Positions 55,298 through 64,000 of a DNA stretch of 64,000 nucleotides are shown piece after piece (the stretch's first letter is position 1; each line of letters begins with the position of its first letter). This DNA comes from Legionellaceae bacterium (GTDB taxonomy: Bacteria; Pseudomonadota; Gammaproteobacteria; Legionellales; Legionellaceae): contig JAGOTG010000014.1 in NCBI GenBank assembly GCA_018061965.1, positions 1-64,000 on the forward strand. The letters are read 5' to 3'. A model generated the notes under the pieces. That model was given only the letters and a program-made list of their open reading frames with translations, did not search any database and was not told the DNA's origin. A program made the translations under genes and the position numbers.

Positions 55298-56665
55298 TTA
55301 CGAATTCCCAGCTATCATCATTTCTGCAACCAAAACAGAACCACAGCGCGTTGAACTATTAGGGTTAAGGTCTGATCCAACCGCCACAATATTCCGTAAC
55401 ATGTCTTTCAAATTGCCGGCAATTGTAATCTCTTCTACTGGAAATTGAATTTGACCATTTTCCACCCAAAATCCGAAAGCACCTCTGGAATAATGACCCG
55501 TTAGGACATTCACCCCCTGCCCCATCAATTCGGTCACATACAAACCCCGGTCCAACGTTTTTAACATGGTAGTCAAATCCCCACTGGTCGGATCAACTGT
55601 CAAATTAAATACGCCACCCTGATTCGCTGTGGTTTTTAAACCCATTTTCCGCGCAGTATAAGAATTCAACACGTATTGCTGCAAAACACCGTTTTGAACG
55701 ATGATATTGGGTCGTGTTGTAACGCCCTCACCGTCAAATAAAGCCGAACCTAATCCACGTTTGAGCCAAGGTTGTTCGTAAATTTGCACTGTTTCAGGAA
55801 GCAATTGTTGTCCAATTGAATCCAATAAAAAAGAATTTTTTCGGTAGAGATTAGAGCCGCTAATGGCCCCAATGAATGAACCAAAAAATCCGCTTGATAA
55901 GCGTGAGGAGAATAAAACAGGTACTTTTTGCGTCGCTATTTTTTGAGCATCCAAACGGCTAACAGTGCGCTCTACCGCACTTGCCGCGACCGCTTCCAAA
56001 CTCAGCATATCCATGGCATTGCGCGCAGTCGTATATTCATAATCGCGTTGCATATTTGCAGAACTTTCATTTTTGGCAACCAAAGAGCAGCTCACCGCAT
56101 GTCGACTTGACTCCAGCATGCCCAAAAAACCTTGGCTATCTGCATGTCCAAGATTAAATTGATAGGTAGCAAGATTCACGCCATCCGAGTTCACGATACG
56201 TTTGTCCAATGCGCGGGCATGCGCTTCGCATTGTATAGCCTGCTCAATCGCAGACTCGGGCGTAATCCCCCAAGGATGAAGCAAATCCAAGTCGTCATAC
56301 GGTGCTGAGTGCGGTTCAGGATCTGGCAAGCCAAAGCAGGGATCGCTTGCGCTGACTTTTGCAATTTCATACGCTGCCGCGACCATATCATCCAAAGCTG
56401 TGGGAGAGGTATCACTAGAACTTGCACTGCCTTTGGCTTTACCAATGTATACGGTGACACCCACACTATTGTCTTCACTAAACGCGATGGTTTCGACCTC
56501 GCCCATTCTCACATCAACTGAAAAACCACTGTCTAAACTCACGCCCACAACTGCATCACTCGCACCTTTTTTCTTAGCCCTTTTCAGGATATCCAACAGC
56601 ATTGTTTGCAATTCATCTGTTGACTTTGAGGTCACTATAAGGTTATTTTGCGGTAATGTCTTCAT
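55298..56665 (-). CDS. pmbA: Metalloprotease TldE/PmbA
   Basis: A 455-residue TldD/PmbA-family protein (SLDSGFSVDVRMGEVETIAFSED; YSRGAFGFWVENGQIQFPVEEITIAGNLKDMLRNI). TldE works with TldD in proteolytic maturation of peptides and antitoxin degradation; TldE itself lacks the zinc motif. tldD is not in the window. The ATG at 56665 has AAGGTGAG just upstream. Confidence 0.93.
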   Translation of the reverse strand: MKTLPQNNLIVTSKSTDELQTMLLDILKRAKKKGASDAVVGVSLDSGFSVDVRMGEVETIAFSEDNSVGVTVYIGKAKGSASSSDTSPTALDDMVAAAYEIAKVSASDPCFGLPDPEPHSAPYDDLDLLHPWGITPESAIEQAIQCEAHARALDKRIVNSDGVNLATYQFNLGHADSQGFLGMLESSRHAVSCSLVAKNESSANMQRDYEYTTARNAMDMLSLEAVAASAVERTVSRLDAQKIATQKVPVLFSSRLSSGFFGSFIGAISGSNLYRKNSFLLDSIGQQLLPETVQIYEQPWLKRGLGSALFDGEGVTTRPNIIVQNGVLQQYVLNSYTARKMGLKTTANQGGVFNLTVDPTSGDLTTMLKTLDRGLYVTELMGQGVNVLTGHYSRGAFGFWVENGQIQFPVEEITIAGNLKDMLRNIVAVGSDLNPNSSTRCGSVLVAEMMIAGNS

Positions 56666-56730
56666 AAGCTCACCTTTGATTTGAACAGGACTTAAGTTCT
56701 TCTAAATGCAATCGAGTATACGAGATAACT

Positions 56731-57480
56731 ATGTTAAGAGCACGTAAAAAAATACTTTTCAGTCTCTTTTTATCATTCTGGTTCCTCTGCCCAATGGTCT
56801 ATGCCAAAGCTTGGCAGCCACTGGTTTCAGGGTTGGAATATCTGGATTTCAAATATCAGTCGCTATCTCAGTGGTCCCACATTCATGCGTTTCGTATTGA
56901 TCTGAAAACCATGCATTTGTCTGTGCTTATGGCAAAAGACTTACCGCAACCTTATGCTTCTGCACAGACCTTCAGGCATTATGGGCAAGGGCTCTTGGCC
57001 ATCAATGGTGGTTTTTTTAATCCGAATAGAACCCCTTTGGGATTACGAATTAGCGACCAACATATTTTAAGCCCTCTACGCCAAATTAGCTGGTGGGGCG
57101 TATTTTTTATCAAAGACCAACAAGCGTTCATTACCACCCCGCGCGACTTTCGAATTAAAGAAAATATTGAATTTGCAGTACAGTCTGGTCCACGCTTAGT
57201 TGTTAACGGCCAAGTTCCGCTTTTGCGACCCGGCTACGCAAATCGCTCAGCTTTGGGCATCGATAAGCACGGTAAGCTAATCATTGTCGTTACGGAAAAC
57301 CTGCCTATCTCTACCTCTGACTTAGCCCATATATTAGTAGCCCCTCCTTTAAATTGTGTCGATGCACTCAATTTAGATGGCGGAAGTTCCAGCCAACTTT
57401 ATGCTAAAATAGATCGCTTTAAATTAGATGTTCCTGGATTTAGCCAAGTAAGCGATGCTATCATTGTTAAGCGGAGATAA
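56731..57480 (+). CDS. Exported phosphodiester glycosidase (NAGPA-like) domain protein
   Basis: A 249-residue protein with signal peptide (ILFSLFLSFWFLCPMVYA) and the phosphodiester glycosidase (NAGPA/DUF2233) domain. Family marks are LLAINGGFFNPNRTPLGL, VQSGPRLVVNG, NRSALGIDKHG and ALNLDGGSSSQLY. The mammalian relative uncovers mannose-6-phosphate; bacterial members act on cell-envelope sugars. The substrate here is unknown. It is followed by pdxJ after seven bases. Confidence 0.88.
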   Translation: MLRARKKILFSLFLSFWFLCPMVYAKAWQPLVSGLEYLDFKYQSLSQWSHIHAFRIDLKTMHLSVLMAKDLPQPYASAQTFRHYGQGLLAINGGFFNPNRTPLGLRISDQHILSPLRQISWWGVFFIKDQQAFITTPRDFRIKENIEFAVQSGPRLVVNGQVPLLRPGYANRSALGIDKHGKLIIVVTENLPISTSDLAHILVAPPLNCVDALNLDGGSSSQLYAKIDRFKLDVPGFSQVSDAIIVKRR

Positions 57481-57487
57481 GATTCAT

Positions 57488-58213
57488 ATGACAAAATTAA
57501 GCGTGAACGTCAATAAATTAGCGACCATCAGAAATTCGCGCGGCAAAAACAACCCAGATGTACTCAAAATGACGCTGGACATTATTACTTATGGTGCACA
57601 AGGAATTACAGTGCACCCACGTCCAGATGGCCGGCATATTCGCAAAGAAGATGTGAATGCCATTGCAAACGCGATCGAAGTTGAATTTAATATTGAAGGC
57701 TATCCCGATCAACATTTTTTAACTTTAGCCAGCGCGGTCAAACCAACACAATGTACCCTAGTTCCTGATCCACCACATGTATTAACCTCTAATGCAGGAT
57801 GGGAAGTAGAGAAAAATCTGCCGTTTTTACGCGATACCATCGCAACGCTCCATCAGAGTGGCATACGAACATCCTTGTTCATTGACCCCATGCGTTTTAC
57901 CCCCCAAGAATTAGACGCTTTAGCCAAAACTAAAACTGATAGAATCGAACTCTATACAGAAACGTATGCCGATGCCTTTGGCACCGATCGCTTACCTGAG
58001 ATCCTCGCTGTTTATCAAAAAATTGCAACTGAAGTAGACCAACTAGGTATTGGGATCAATGCAGGCCATGATTTGAATTTAGATAATTTAAAGTATTTTA
58101 TTCAAGCCATCCCGAACGTTGCTGAAGTCTCGATTGGTCATGCCTTGATATGCGACGCTTTGAATTTTGGCATGCGGGAAACGATTGGTCGATATTTGGA
58201 TTGCTTGAAATAG
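57488..58213 (+). CDS. pdxJ: Pyridoxine 5'-phosphate synthase
   Basis: A 241-residue TIM-barrel enzyme that condenses 1-deoxyxylulose 5-phosphate with 3-amino-2-oxopropyl phosphate to make pyridoxine phosphate. Motifs: LSVNVNKLATIRNSRG, ITVHPRPDGRHI, ELYTETYADAF, GINAGHDLNLDNL and EVSIGHALI. The ATG at 57488 (MTKLSVNVN) is the natural start; an in-frame start at 57455 lies within the preceding gene. Confidence 0.94.
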   Translation: MTKLSVNVNKLATIRNSRGKNNPDVLKMTLDIITYGAQGITVHPRPDGRHIRKEDVNAIANAIEVEFNIEGYPDQHFLTLASAVKPTQCTLVPDPPHVLTSNAGWEVEKNLPFLRDTIATLHQSGIRTSLFIDPMRFTPQELDALAKTKTDRIELYTETYADAFGTDRLPEILAVYQKIATEVDQLGIGINAGHDLNLDNLKYFIQAIPNVAEVSIGHALICDALNFGMRETIGRYLDCLK

Positions 58214-58359
58214 TACTCGCATGTCATCCCGAGCATAGAGAGGGATCACTTAGTTTATGGCGCTGTGTTTTGGGTTTGAGATACCTTGCTACCTATGCAG
58301 ATTGCCATTTCGGCTCAAATAAGCTATCATTTTCAACATTTTAATGTGTGTAGAACATC

Positions 58360-59070
58360 ATGAAAACCTATATTATCGCGACTTTTTATCGTTTTTGCCC
58401 ATTAGAGGATTTTGAATCACTCAAAGAGCCCTTGCTGGCACACATGCAAGCCAACCGAATTTTAGGCACCATCCTTTTAGCCAGTGAAGGTATCAATGGC
58501 GGCATGGGCGGTACGCCTGAAGATATGGCAACTATGTATGCAGCTATCCGTTCCGATGCACGGTTTTCTGATTTGTATTTCAAAGAAACCAGTTCCGATA
58601 TGATGCCGTATGAAAAATCCAAAGTGAAACTACGCAAGGAAATTGTCAGTTTAGGTATCGCAGAGGTTGATCCATTAAAAACAACCGGCACGCCTGTTTC
58701 TCCTGCAGAATGGAATGAACTGCTGGCCGATCCCGAGGTTTTGGTCATCGATAATCGCAATACCTATGAGATTGAATATGGCACGTTTCAAAATGCTATC
58801 AATCCTAACACTGAAAATTTCCGTGATTTTCCTGCTTACATTCAAGAAAATTTATTGGATAAAAAGCATAAAAAAATCGCTATGTGTTGCACCGGCGGTA
58901 TCCGGTGTGAAAAATCCACGTCTTATTTGAAAATGCTGGGCTTTGAACAAGTATACCAATTAGAGGGCGGCATCATCGATTATCTCAAAGCAGTCCCAGC
59001 AGAAGAATCTAAATGGCAAGGTGAATGTTTCGTATTTGATGAACGGATTGCGATCGCAGATGCATCGTAA
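58360..59070 (+). CDS. trhO: tRNA uridine(34) hydroxylase TrhO, rhodanese-domain
   Basis: A 236-residue YceA/TrhO protein: N-terminal acylphosphatase-like part (LASEGINGGMGGTPEDM), then a rhodanese domain (VLVIDNRNTYEIEYGTF) with active cysteine in CCTGGIRCEKS and the C-terminal CFVFDER. It hydroxylates uridine 34 of certain tRNAs. It lacks the C-terminal extension of E. coli TrhO (about 350 residues) and its cysteine cluster, like many short homologues. Confidence 0.92.
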   Translation: MKTYIIATFYRFCPLEDFESLKEPLLAHMQANRILGTILLASEGINGGMGGTPEDMATMYAAIRSDARFSDLYFKETSSDMMPYEKSKVKLRKEIVSLGIAEVDPLKTTGTPVSPAEWNELLADPEVLVIDNRNTYEIEYGTFQNAINPNTENFRDFPAYIQENLLDKKHKKIAMCCTGGIRCEKSTSYLKMLGFEQVYQLEGGIIDYLKAVPAEESKWQGECFVFDERIAIADAS

Positions 59071-59075
59071 GAATT

Positions 59076-59100
59076 GTAGGTTGGGCTAAGGCCCAGCCTA
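59076..59100. repeat. Small GGTTGGGC palindrome overlapping the murE stop
   Basis: TAGGTTGGGCTAAGGCCCAGCCTA is a minimal copy of the GGTTGGGCC family. Its last three bases supply the TAG stop codon of murE on the minus strand, so the element forms the end of that gene, between convergent trhO and murE. Confidence 0.75.
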
Positions 59101-60555
59101 GCTAAAAAACTGTCTCACCTCTTCCTGGTCTGAAAAATGCAAATGCTCATCTCCGATAATTTGATAGTTTTCATGACCTTTGCCGGCAATCAAAACAATG
59201 TCTTCACTGCCTGCTGAGCTCAGCGCATAGCGGATTGCTTCACGACGGTCGACGAGGGTCGTGACGGCCGCATTAGGCACCAAACCCGTTGCAATATCAC
59301 AAATAATGGCTTCTGGATCTTCATGCCGCGGATTATCACTCGTCACCACCACGTAATCCGCTTGTTCGCAAACCACTTTAGCCATAAGGGGGCGTTTGGC
59401 CTTATCACGGTTACCGCCACAACCAAACACAACCCATATTTTCACCTGCTCTGATGCTTTCAAACTCACAATAGTCTTCATCACATTGTCCAATGCCGCG
59501 GGCGTATGAGCAAAATCAACAATCACATAAGGCTTGTGCGCCACAATTTCCATGCGTCCAGGCGTACCGGTCAAATTTTCCATGATTTCAATGACGGATT
59601 GCACAGGATAACCATGCGCCAATAAACTGGTATACACTGCCAAACTATTATAAATATTAAACAAGCCCAAACTTGGAGTGGTCACAGCATGGCGACCCCA
59701 TGGAGACTCCACGGTAAATTGACTACTATGGCTGAATAACTGATAGTCCACTGCACGGACATCTGCTGGCTTATGAATCCCATACGTCCATTGCCGCACG
59801 CCTTTGGGGACCACCGCAGCGATCTGTTGTACATAGTCATCATCTTGATTCAAGATTACCCACTCTAAACCAGATTTGGCAAACAGACTGGCTTTGGCTT
59901 GCAGATAGGCCGTCATGGTCTGATGATAGTCTAAATGTTCATGACTTAAATTGGTGTAAATGGCTTCCTGAAACCTAATATGATCGACGCGATGCTGGTC
60001 CAACGCATGCGAGGAAACCTCCATACACATTTGTGAAAATCCAGCTTGTAAATGCGTAAACAAAAGGCGCTGGACCTGCAAAGCATCCGGGGTAGTATTG
60101 TTCAGAGACTCCAAATTGGGCACTTGCCCATAACCCAATGTTCCCATATAAACAGAAGGCCTTCCTAGTAGCTGGTGCGCTTGGGCTAATTGATAAGCGA
60201 TGGTGGTTTTGCCGTTCGTCCCGGTCACACCCACGATGGACATTTTCTCGGAAGGATCGTGATAAAAACGACTGGCTACTGCTGCTAATTGTTCTACAAG
60301 CTGCGGAAAAGGGATACAAGGAATCGTAGAGGGTAAAACCACGTCCTCTGGAAACTGTACTGGGTCATACAAAATTGCACGCGCACCCGATTGATGGGCT
60401 TGCGCGATGTAGCGCCGGCCATCCGCCACCGCACCAGGATAAGCAATAAATAAATCGCCCAATCTCACATGGCGACTATCATTTTGCAAGCCCAAAATAT
60501 CACAGTCAGGAAGGCTGCTGTCAATCCAGGGCTGGAGTAATTCCTGTAGTTTCAT
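59098..60555 (-). CDS. murE: UDP-MurNAc-tripeptide ligase MurE
   Basis: A 485-residue ATP-dependent ligase that adds the third amino acid to the peptidoglycan precursor. GVTGTNGKTTIAYQLAQ binds ATP, and DNPRHEDPE is the motif that selects meso-diaminopimelate. It ends close after that region (GKGHENYQI), as usual. It follows ftsI after 56 bases in the dcw cluster; the diaminopimelate comes from the pathway in which LysAC acts. Confidence 0.95.
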   Translation of the reverse strand: MKLQELLQPWIDSSLPDCDILGLQNDSRHVRLGDLFIAYPGAVADGRRYIAQAHQSGARAILYDPVQFPEDVVLPSTIPCIPFPQLVEQLAAVASRFYHDPSEKMSIVGVTGTNGKTTIAYQLAQAHQLLGRPSVYMGTLGYGQVPNLESLNNTTPDALQVQRLLFTHLQAGFSQMCMEVSSHALDQHRVDHIRFQEAIYTNLSHEHLDYHQTMTAYLQAKASLFAKSGLEWVILNQDDDYVQQIAAVVPKGVRQWTYGIHKPADVRAVDYQLFSHSSQFTVESPWGRHAVTTPSLGLFNIYNSLAVYTSLLAHGYPVQSVIEIMENLTGTPGRMEIVAHKPYVIVDFAHTPAALDNVMKTIVSLKASEQVKIWVVFGCGGNRDKAKRPLMAKVVCEQADYVVVTSDNPRHEDPEAIICDIATGLVPNAAVTTLVDRREAIRYALSSAGSEDIVLIAGKGHENYQIIGDEHLHFSDQEEVRQFFS

Positions 60556-60611
60556 CCTTCGCTCCTTGTCGCGCGCGCAATCCAGTAGCTGAGTTCACAA
60601 TGACGACAAAA

Positions 60612-62291
60612 CTACATCACATGATCCGGAGCCACATCCAAAATCCGCAATGCAGAGCCCATTACTTTAGCAAACAATGGCGCCGCCACTTGCGCGCCAT
60701 AATAGCCACCCTTGGTCGGTTCAGTAATAAACACCGCTACAATTAATCTAGGATTAGAGGCAGGCGCAATACCCACAAAACTGGACATGAAGCGCCGTTC
60801 TTGGTAACCACGAACCCCAGCTACCCGCGCAGTCCCAGTTTTGCCAGCAATGCGATATCCAGGAACCATCGCAGACCGACCTGTGCCGCCTTGCCCGTTT
60901 ACCACATCCTCTAACATCACTAGTAATTGATCCGCTGTCTTAGCGGATATCACTTGCTCTCCGGCAGCCACGGTGGAACGATCTTGATGAACCAAACTTA
61001 TGGGTGGCAAACGACCATGGTTCGCAAAAACCATATAGCTTTTCGCAATTTGCATCGCTGACGTAGAGACGCCGTAGCCGAAGCTCAGCGTTGCCAAAAC
61101 AAAAGGATTCGCTTCACGTGCTGACACGATGGTACCCTCACTTTCGCCAGGATAGCCAGACTCAGTTCGTTGGCCAATACCGCAACGTGTTAAGAGATTA
61201 ATTAACTGTTCGGGCGGGCTCATTAAAACCATTTTTGTCACACCCACATTACTAGAATGGCGGAGTACCCCACTGACATCCAATACCCCATAACCGTGGA
61301 CATCTCTAATGATATGACCATGCACCATCATCGTACTCGGTCGAGTATCGATAATTGTATCCGGCGTTACGCGTTGCGATTCTAAAGCGCTGGCAATACT
61401 AAAAGGTTTGATTACCGACCCAGGCTCAAACAGATCGGTCAATGCTTTATTGCGATAGGTCTGAAGTGCATAACGATTACGCGCATTGGGATTAAAAGAA
61501 GGCGCGTTCGCCACAGCCAATACTTCTCCACTTTGCGTGTCCAATACGACGACCGAACCTGATTTCGCACCAAAACGTTCAATCGTTGCCTGCAATTCAT
61601 GATAAGCAAAAAATTGGATCCGGTGATCAATACTCAAATTCAAGGTATGTCCAGCCCGTGCTTCTTTCAATGTTTCCAATTCTTCTATTACGCGTCCATA
61701 GCGATCTTTAACCACTCTCTTTTTACCATTGGTTCCTTCTAGCCAAGATTGATAGGCTAATTCCAAGCCTTCAATCCCAATATCATCCACATTGGTAAAA
61801 CCTAATAATTGTGCAGTACTATCAGCCTCAGGATAGAATCGTTTGTATTCTTCTTGAAAATTAGTGCCCGGTATTTTGAGATCGGCTACATCCTTGGCAC
61901 GTGCGGGTGGCAATTGACGATGTAAATAATAAAACTCATGGTTCTGCGCTTTATGTAAAAGATGTTTCAAATGTTTCGGAGCAATATCCAATAATCGCGC
62001 TAAGCGTGACAATTGATAAGACGTAGGATGAAACGTTTTGGGATTCACCCATAGAGATTGAACCGGCGTGCTGACAGCTAAGGGAACCCCTTCACGATCT
62101 AAAATCATGCCCCGGTTAGCCGGAATACTGACTATGCGCAAGCTGCGAGCATTCCCCTGACCTTGCAAAAATGAACGATGCAATACGGTGAGATCAACCA
62201 TTCTCCACAGGAGTATGCTGCCTAATGTAAGAAAAAATATACCGATAACCCATAAGCGTACGCGATGATTTACTGAACTCTTTCTACTCAT
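60612..62291 (-). CDS. ftsI: Septal peptidoglycan transpeptidase FtsI (PBP3)
   Basis: A 559-residue division protein with one N-terminal membrane helix (LWVIGIFFLTLGSILLW), a pedestal domain, and the penicillin-binding domain with SxxK in EPGSVIKPF, SSN in RHSSNVGV and KTGTAR. It cross-links septal peptidoglycan. Its start overlaps the ftsL stop by four bases. Confidence 0.96.
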   Translation of the reverse strand: MSRKSSVNHRVRLWVIGIFFLTLGSILLWRMVDLTVLHRSFLQGQGNARSLRIVSIPANRGMILDREGVPLAVSTPVQSLWVNPKTFHPTSYQLSRLARLLDIAPKHLKHLLHKAQNHEFYYLHRQLPPARAKDVADLKIPGTNFQEEYKRFYPEADSTAQLLGFTNVDDIGIEGLELAYQSWLEGTNGKKRVVKDRYGRVIEELETLKEARAGHTLNLSIDHRIQFFAYHELQATIERFGAKSGSVVVLDTQSGEVLAVANAPSFNPNARNRYALQTYRNKALTDLFEPGSVIKPFSIASALESQRVTPDTIIDTRPSTMMVHGHIIRDVHGYGVLDVSGVLRHSSNVGVTKMVLMSPPEQLINLLTRCGIGQRTESGYPGESEGTIVSAREANPFVLATLSFGYGVSTSAMQIAKSYMVFANHGRLPPISLVHQDRSTVAAGEQVISAKTADQLLVMLEDVVNGQGGTGRSAMVPGYRIAGKTGTARVAGVRGYQERRFMSSFVGIAPASNPRLIVAVFITEPTKGGYYGAQVAAPLFAKVMGSALRILDVAPDHVM

Positions 62292-62626
62292 ATGGTGTGT
62301 ATTCTAATCATTTTTTTGGTGGTCGGTAATACCATTCTTAGCTGTTCCGACGCCAGGACTTCTACGCGTGAGGGGGTTGCTAAACTTGCCTGCTCTAACA
62401 ATAATTGCCCCCATTGTAAACTCAATTGATGCGAAACATGTTCGGCTGACTCTAATTGGTTTAACGTCAAACGGTAATAGTTCGTGGTATAGATAACTGC
62501 CAAAGCACTTAACAAGACCACTATCATCAAACTCAGTCGGACGACGCTTGCGAAAGATAACCGCATACTCATCAATTGTCCATGAAAAAAGTTAGTTTGA
62601 TTAATATCTCTTGCTGCTGCGTTCAT
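62288..62626 (-). CDS. ftsL: Cell division protein FtsL
   Basis: A 112-residue single-helix protein ([18 protein letters not shown]) with a periplasmic coiled coil ([40 protein letters not shown]), the usual FtsL layout. It forms the FtsQLB complex. Identified by both pattern and position between rsmH and ftsI, with four-base overlaps on both sides. Confidence 0.92.
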   Translation of the reverse strand: MNAAARDINQTNFFHGQLMSMRLSFASVVRLSLMIVVLLSALAVIYTTNYYRLTLNQLESAEHVSHQLSLQWGQLLLEQASLATPSRVEVLASEQLRMVLPTTKKMIRIHTI

Positions 62627-63549
62627 GATTGCCTCTCTCCTATGCGCAATATTGCGGATCTTGCGCGAATATTGTTGTGTATTTCCCCTTCCGTGGGCTT
62701 AATTGCTCGTCCTATGCGGCGCAAACGACCTTCTAAATGGTTTGCTTTGACTGGGATATGCTTGGGTATTCTCACACCTTGTTCCGCTCGCTGCATAAAC
62801 TGCTTTACGATCCGGTCTTCAAGGGAGTGAAAACTAATCACTGCCAAACGTCCTCGTCCCGCCAGTACCTCCAAAGTTTGAGCTAAACAAGCTTCTAAAT
62901 CCGTCAACTCTTGATTCACGTAGATCCGAACTGCCTGAAAAACTCTTGTGGCTGGGTGTTTGTGCTTCTCCCATTTGGGATGAGCTGCTTTGACCACTTC
63001 AGCCAATGTTACAGTGTCTTGTATTGGTGCCTTGCTCCGTTCCATCACAATGGCCCGTGCGATGCGCCGCGAAAAACGTTCCTCACCATACGTAAAAAAC
63101 ACATCCGCCAAGTCACTTTCTTTTGCTTCATTAATAAAGTGCGTTGCATTCAAACCTTGTTGCGAATCCATCCGCATATCCAATGGTCCCGCTTGCATAA
63201 AACTAAATCCGCGTTGTGCATCATCAAATTGAGGTGATGACACCCCTAAATCCAATAAAATGCCATTTACTTTTCCTGCAATACCCCATTCCTGTGCTGC
63301 CTCAGTCAAGCCTGCAAAAGAGCCCTGTCTGATATGAAACCGTTCGTCTTGAGAAAAATGAGTCTTTGCGTAGGCGATTGCGGCCCAATCTTTATCTAAA
63401 GCAAACAATCGTCCTTTTGGGCCTAAGCGCTCTAAAATTGCGCGCGTATGCCCTCCTCTACCAAACGTCCCATCGATATACATCCCGTCTGGGATAATGG
63501 CTAAGGCTTCAATCGCTTCCTCAAGCAAAACTGGTTTATGACTGTTCAC
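62623..63549 (-). CDS. rsmH: 16S rRNA m4C1402 methyltransferase RsmH
   Basis: A 308-residue SAM-dependent enzyme ([78 protein letters not shown]). It methylates C1402 in the ribosomal P site. The start is GTG at 63549. It lies 24 bases after mraZ, at the head of the dcw cluster. Confidence 0.96.
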   Translation of the reverse strand: MNSHKPVLLEEAIEALAIIPDGMYIDGTFGRGGHTRAILERLGPKGRLFALDKDWAAIAYAKTHFSQDERFHIRQGSFAGLTEAAQEWGIAGKVNGILLDLGVSSPQFDDAQRGFSFMQAGPLDMRMDSQQGLNATHFINEAKESDLADVFFTYGEERFSRRIARAIVMERSKAPIQDTVTLAEVVKAAHPKWEKHKHPATRVFQAVRIYVNQELTDLEACLAQTLEVLAGRGRLAVISFHSLEDRIVKQFMQRAEQGVRIPKHIPVKANHLEGRLRRIGRAIKPTEGEIHNNIRARSAILRIGERQS

Positions 63550-63573
63550 GTTTCCACTTACAAATAAAGTTTT

Positions 63574-64000
63574 TTACAAATAAAAGGTCTTCAATTCATC
63601 AGGCAATTGTCCCATGCGAGCAGACTCTTCTTGCAACCAATGATCCCGTCGAGCTTCCCACAATTGTTCTGACCACAGTTCAAATTTTGCACCTTGGCCA
63701 ATCATCAATACTCGTTTATCCAATTGCGCATAATCGCGCAAAACTTGTGGCACCAATAAGCGTCCTGTGCCATCTAACACTACATCCGTTGCATGTCCAA
63801 TCAACAACCTCTGAATACGGCGTGCAACCGGATCAAAACTTGGTAAGCGCTGAATTTTTTCTTCAATCACTTGCCATTGCTTCAGTGGATACAGTAATAA
63901 ACAGGTCTCTTCGGTATCAATGGTTAAAACCAACGCATTGTCAGAATCAGTACCCAATGTATCCCGATAGCGCGTAGGGATTGCAAGGCGTCCTTTTCCA
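63574..64000 (-). CDS. mraZ: Transcriptional regulator MraZ (5' end beyond window)
   Basis: The visible 141 residues contain both MraZ repeats: GKGRLAIPTRYRDTL from the first bases at the window edge and DGTGRLLVPQVLRDYAQL in the second. The frame runs open to base 64000, so about ten N-terminal residues lie outside. MraZ represses the dcw cluster by binding repeats upstream of itself, which are not in view. Confidence 0.93.
   Translation of the reverse strand, partial: GKGRLAIPTRYRDTLGTDSDNALVLTIDTEETCLLLYPLKQWQVIEEKIQRLPSFDPVARRIQRLLIGHATDVVLDGTGRLLVPQVLRDYAQLDKRVLMIGQGAKFELWSEQLWEARRDHWLQEESARMGQLPDELKTFYL

Overview
The window looks like part of a Legionellales-type gammaproteobacterial chromosome, nearest in flavour to Coxiellaceae or other intracellular Legionella relatives. 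The evidence is moderate-to-low GC, a near-complete set of gammaproteobacterial housekeeping genes (dcw cluster, ccmABCDEFGHI, lptFG/pepA divergon, pyrG-kdsA, a lysAC fusion), a protein closely resembling eukaryotic Rab6 GTPase, an OmpA-type lipoprotein that could be Dot/Icm DotK/IcmN, several large unrecognised proteins of effector-like character, and many palindromic repeat elements. Genus and species cannot be fixed from the sequence.

Layout. 1-160: the 3' end of an IS256-family transposase and a terminator. 0.3-3.3 kb (minus): two paralogous small exported proteins around a histidine acid phosphatase, then spmBA. 3.4-7.3 kb (plus): DUF1460 hydrolase, PQ-loop protein, a frameshifted gene, unknown small proteins, OmpA lipoprotein. 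7.4-9.2 kb (minus): nnrD and sppA. 9.2-19.3 kb: clpB, then an accessory stretch with an unknown membrane protein, exported proteins, a choloylglycine-hydrolase-family enzyme, the Rab-like GTPase and a deaminase-motif protein enclosed by two inverted copies of a 163-bp palindromic element. 19.6-25.8 kb (plus): lysAC, addA-like helicase/nuclease, a small membrane protein. 25.8-27.8 kb: a Ser/Gly tandem-repeat exported protein and a hypothetical. 28.0-34.4 kb (minus): complete cytochrome c maturation operon. 34.6-39.5 kb (minus): ribD, ribBA, pyrG, kdsA. 39.6-43.7 kb: M48 metalloprotease, Asp-box repeat protein, a third palindromic element, and a toxin-antitoxin pair behind a perfect 29-bp palindrome. 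43.8-50.9 kb: lptGF, pepA, holC, a second M17 peptidase, murJ. 51.0-55.2 kb: two unknown large proteins around rpsT and infA. 55.3-59.1 kb: tldE/pmbA, a phosphodiester glycosidase, pdxJ, trhO. 59.1-64.0 kb (minus): murE, ftsI, ftsL, rsmH and mraZ (cut by the window edge).

Together the core genes cover envelope assembly (LptFG, KdsA, MurE, MurJ, FtsI/L, BepA-like protease, SppA), meso-diaminopimelate/lysine, riboflavin, CTP and pyridoxal phosphate synthesis, respiratory cytochrome assembly and protein quality control. Accessory genes sit between these blocks and are rich in exported or host-directed candidates and in small mobile palindromes.

The strongest discovery leads are the Rab6-like GTPase with a bacterial C-terminal extension, the deaminase-motif protein inside paired palindromic elements, the palindromic element family itself, partial duplications that left 3'-end gene remnants, a palindromic repeat that appears to extend CcmE, and the TA module with its perfect operator.
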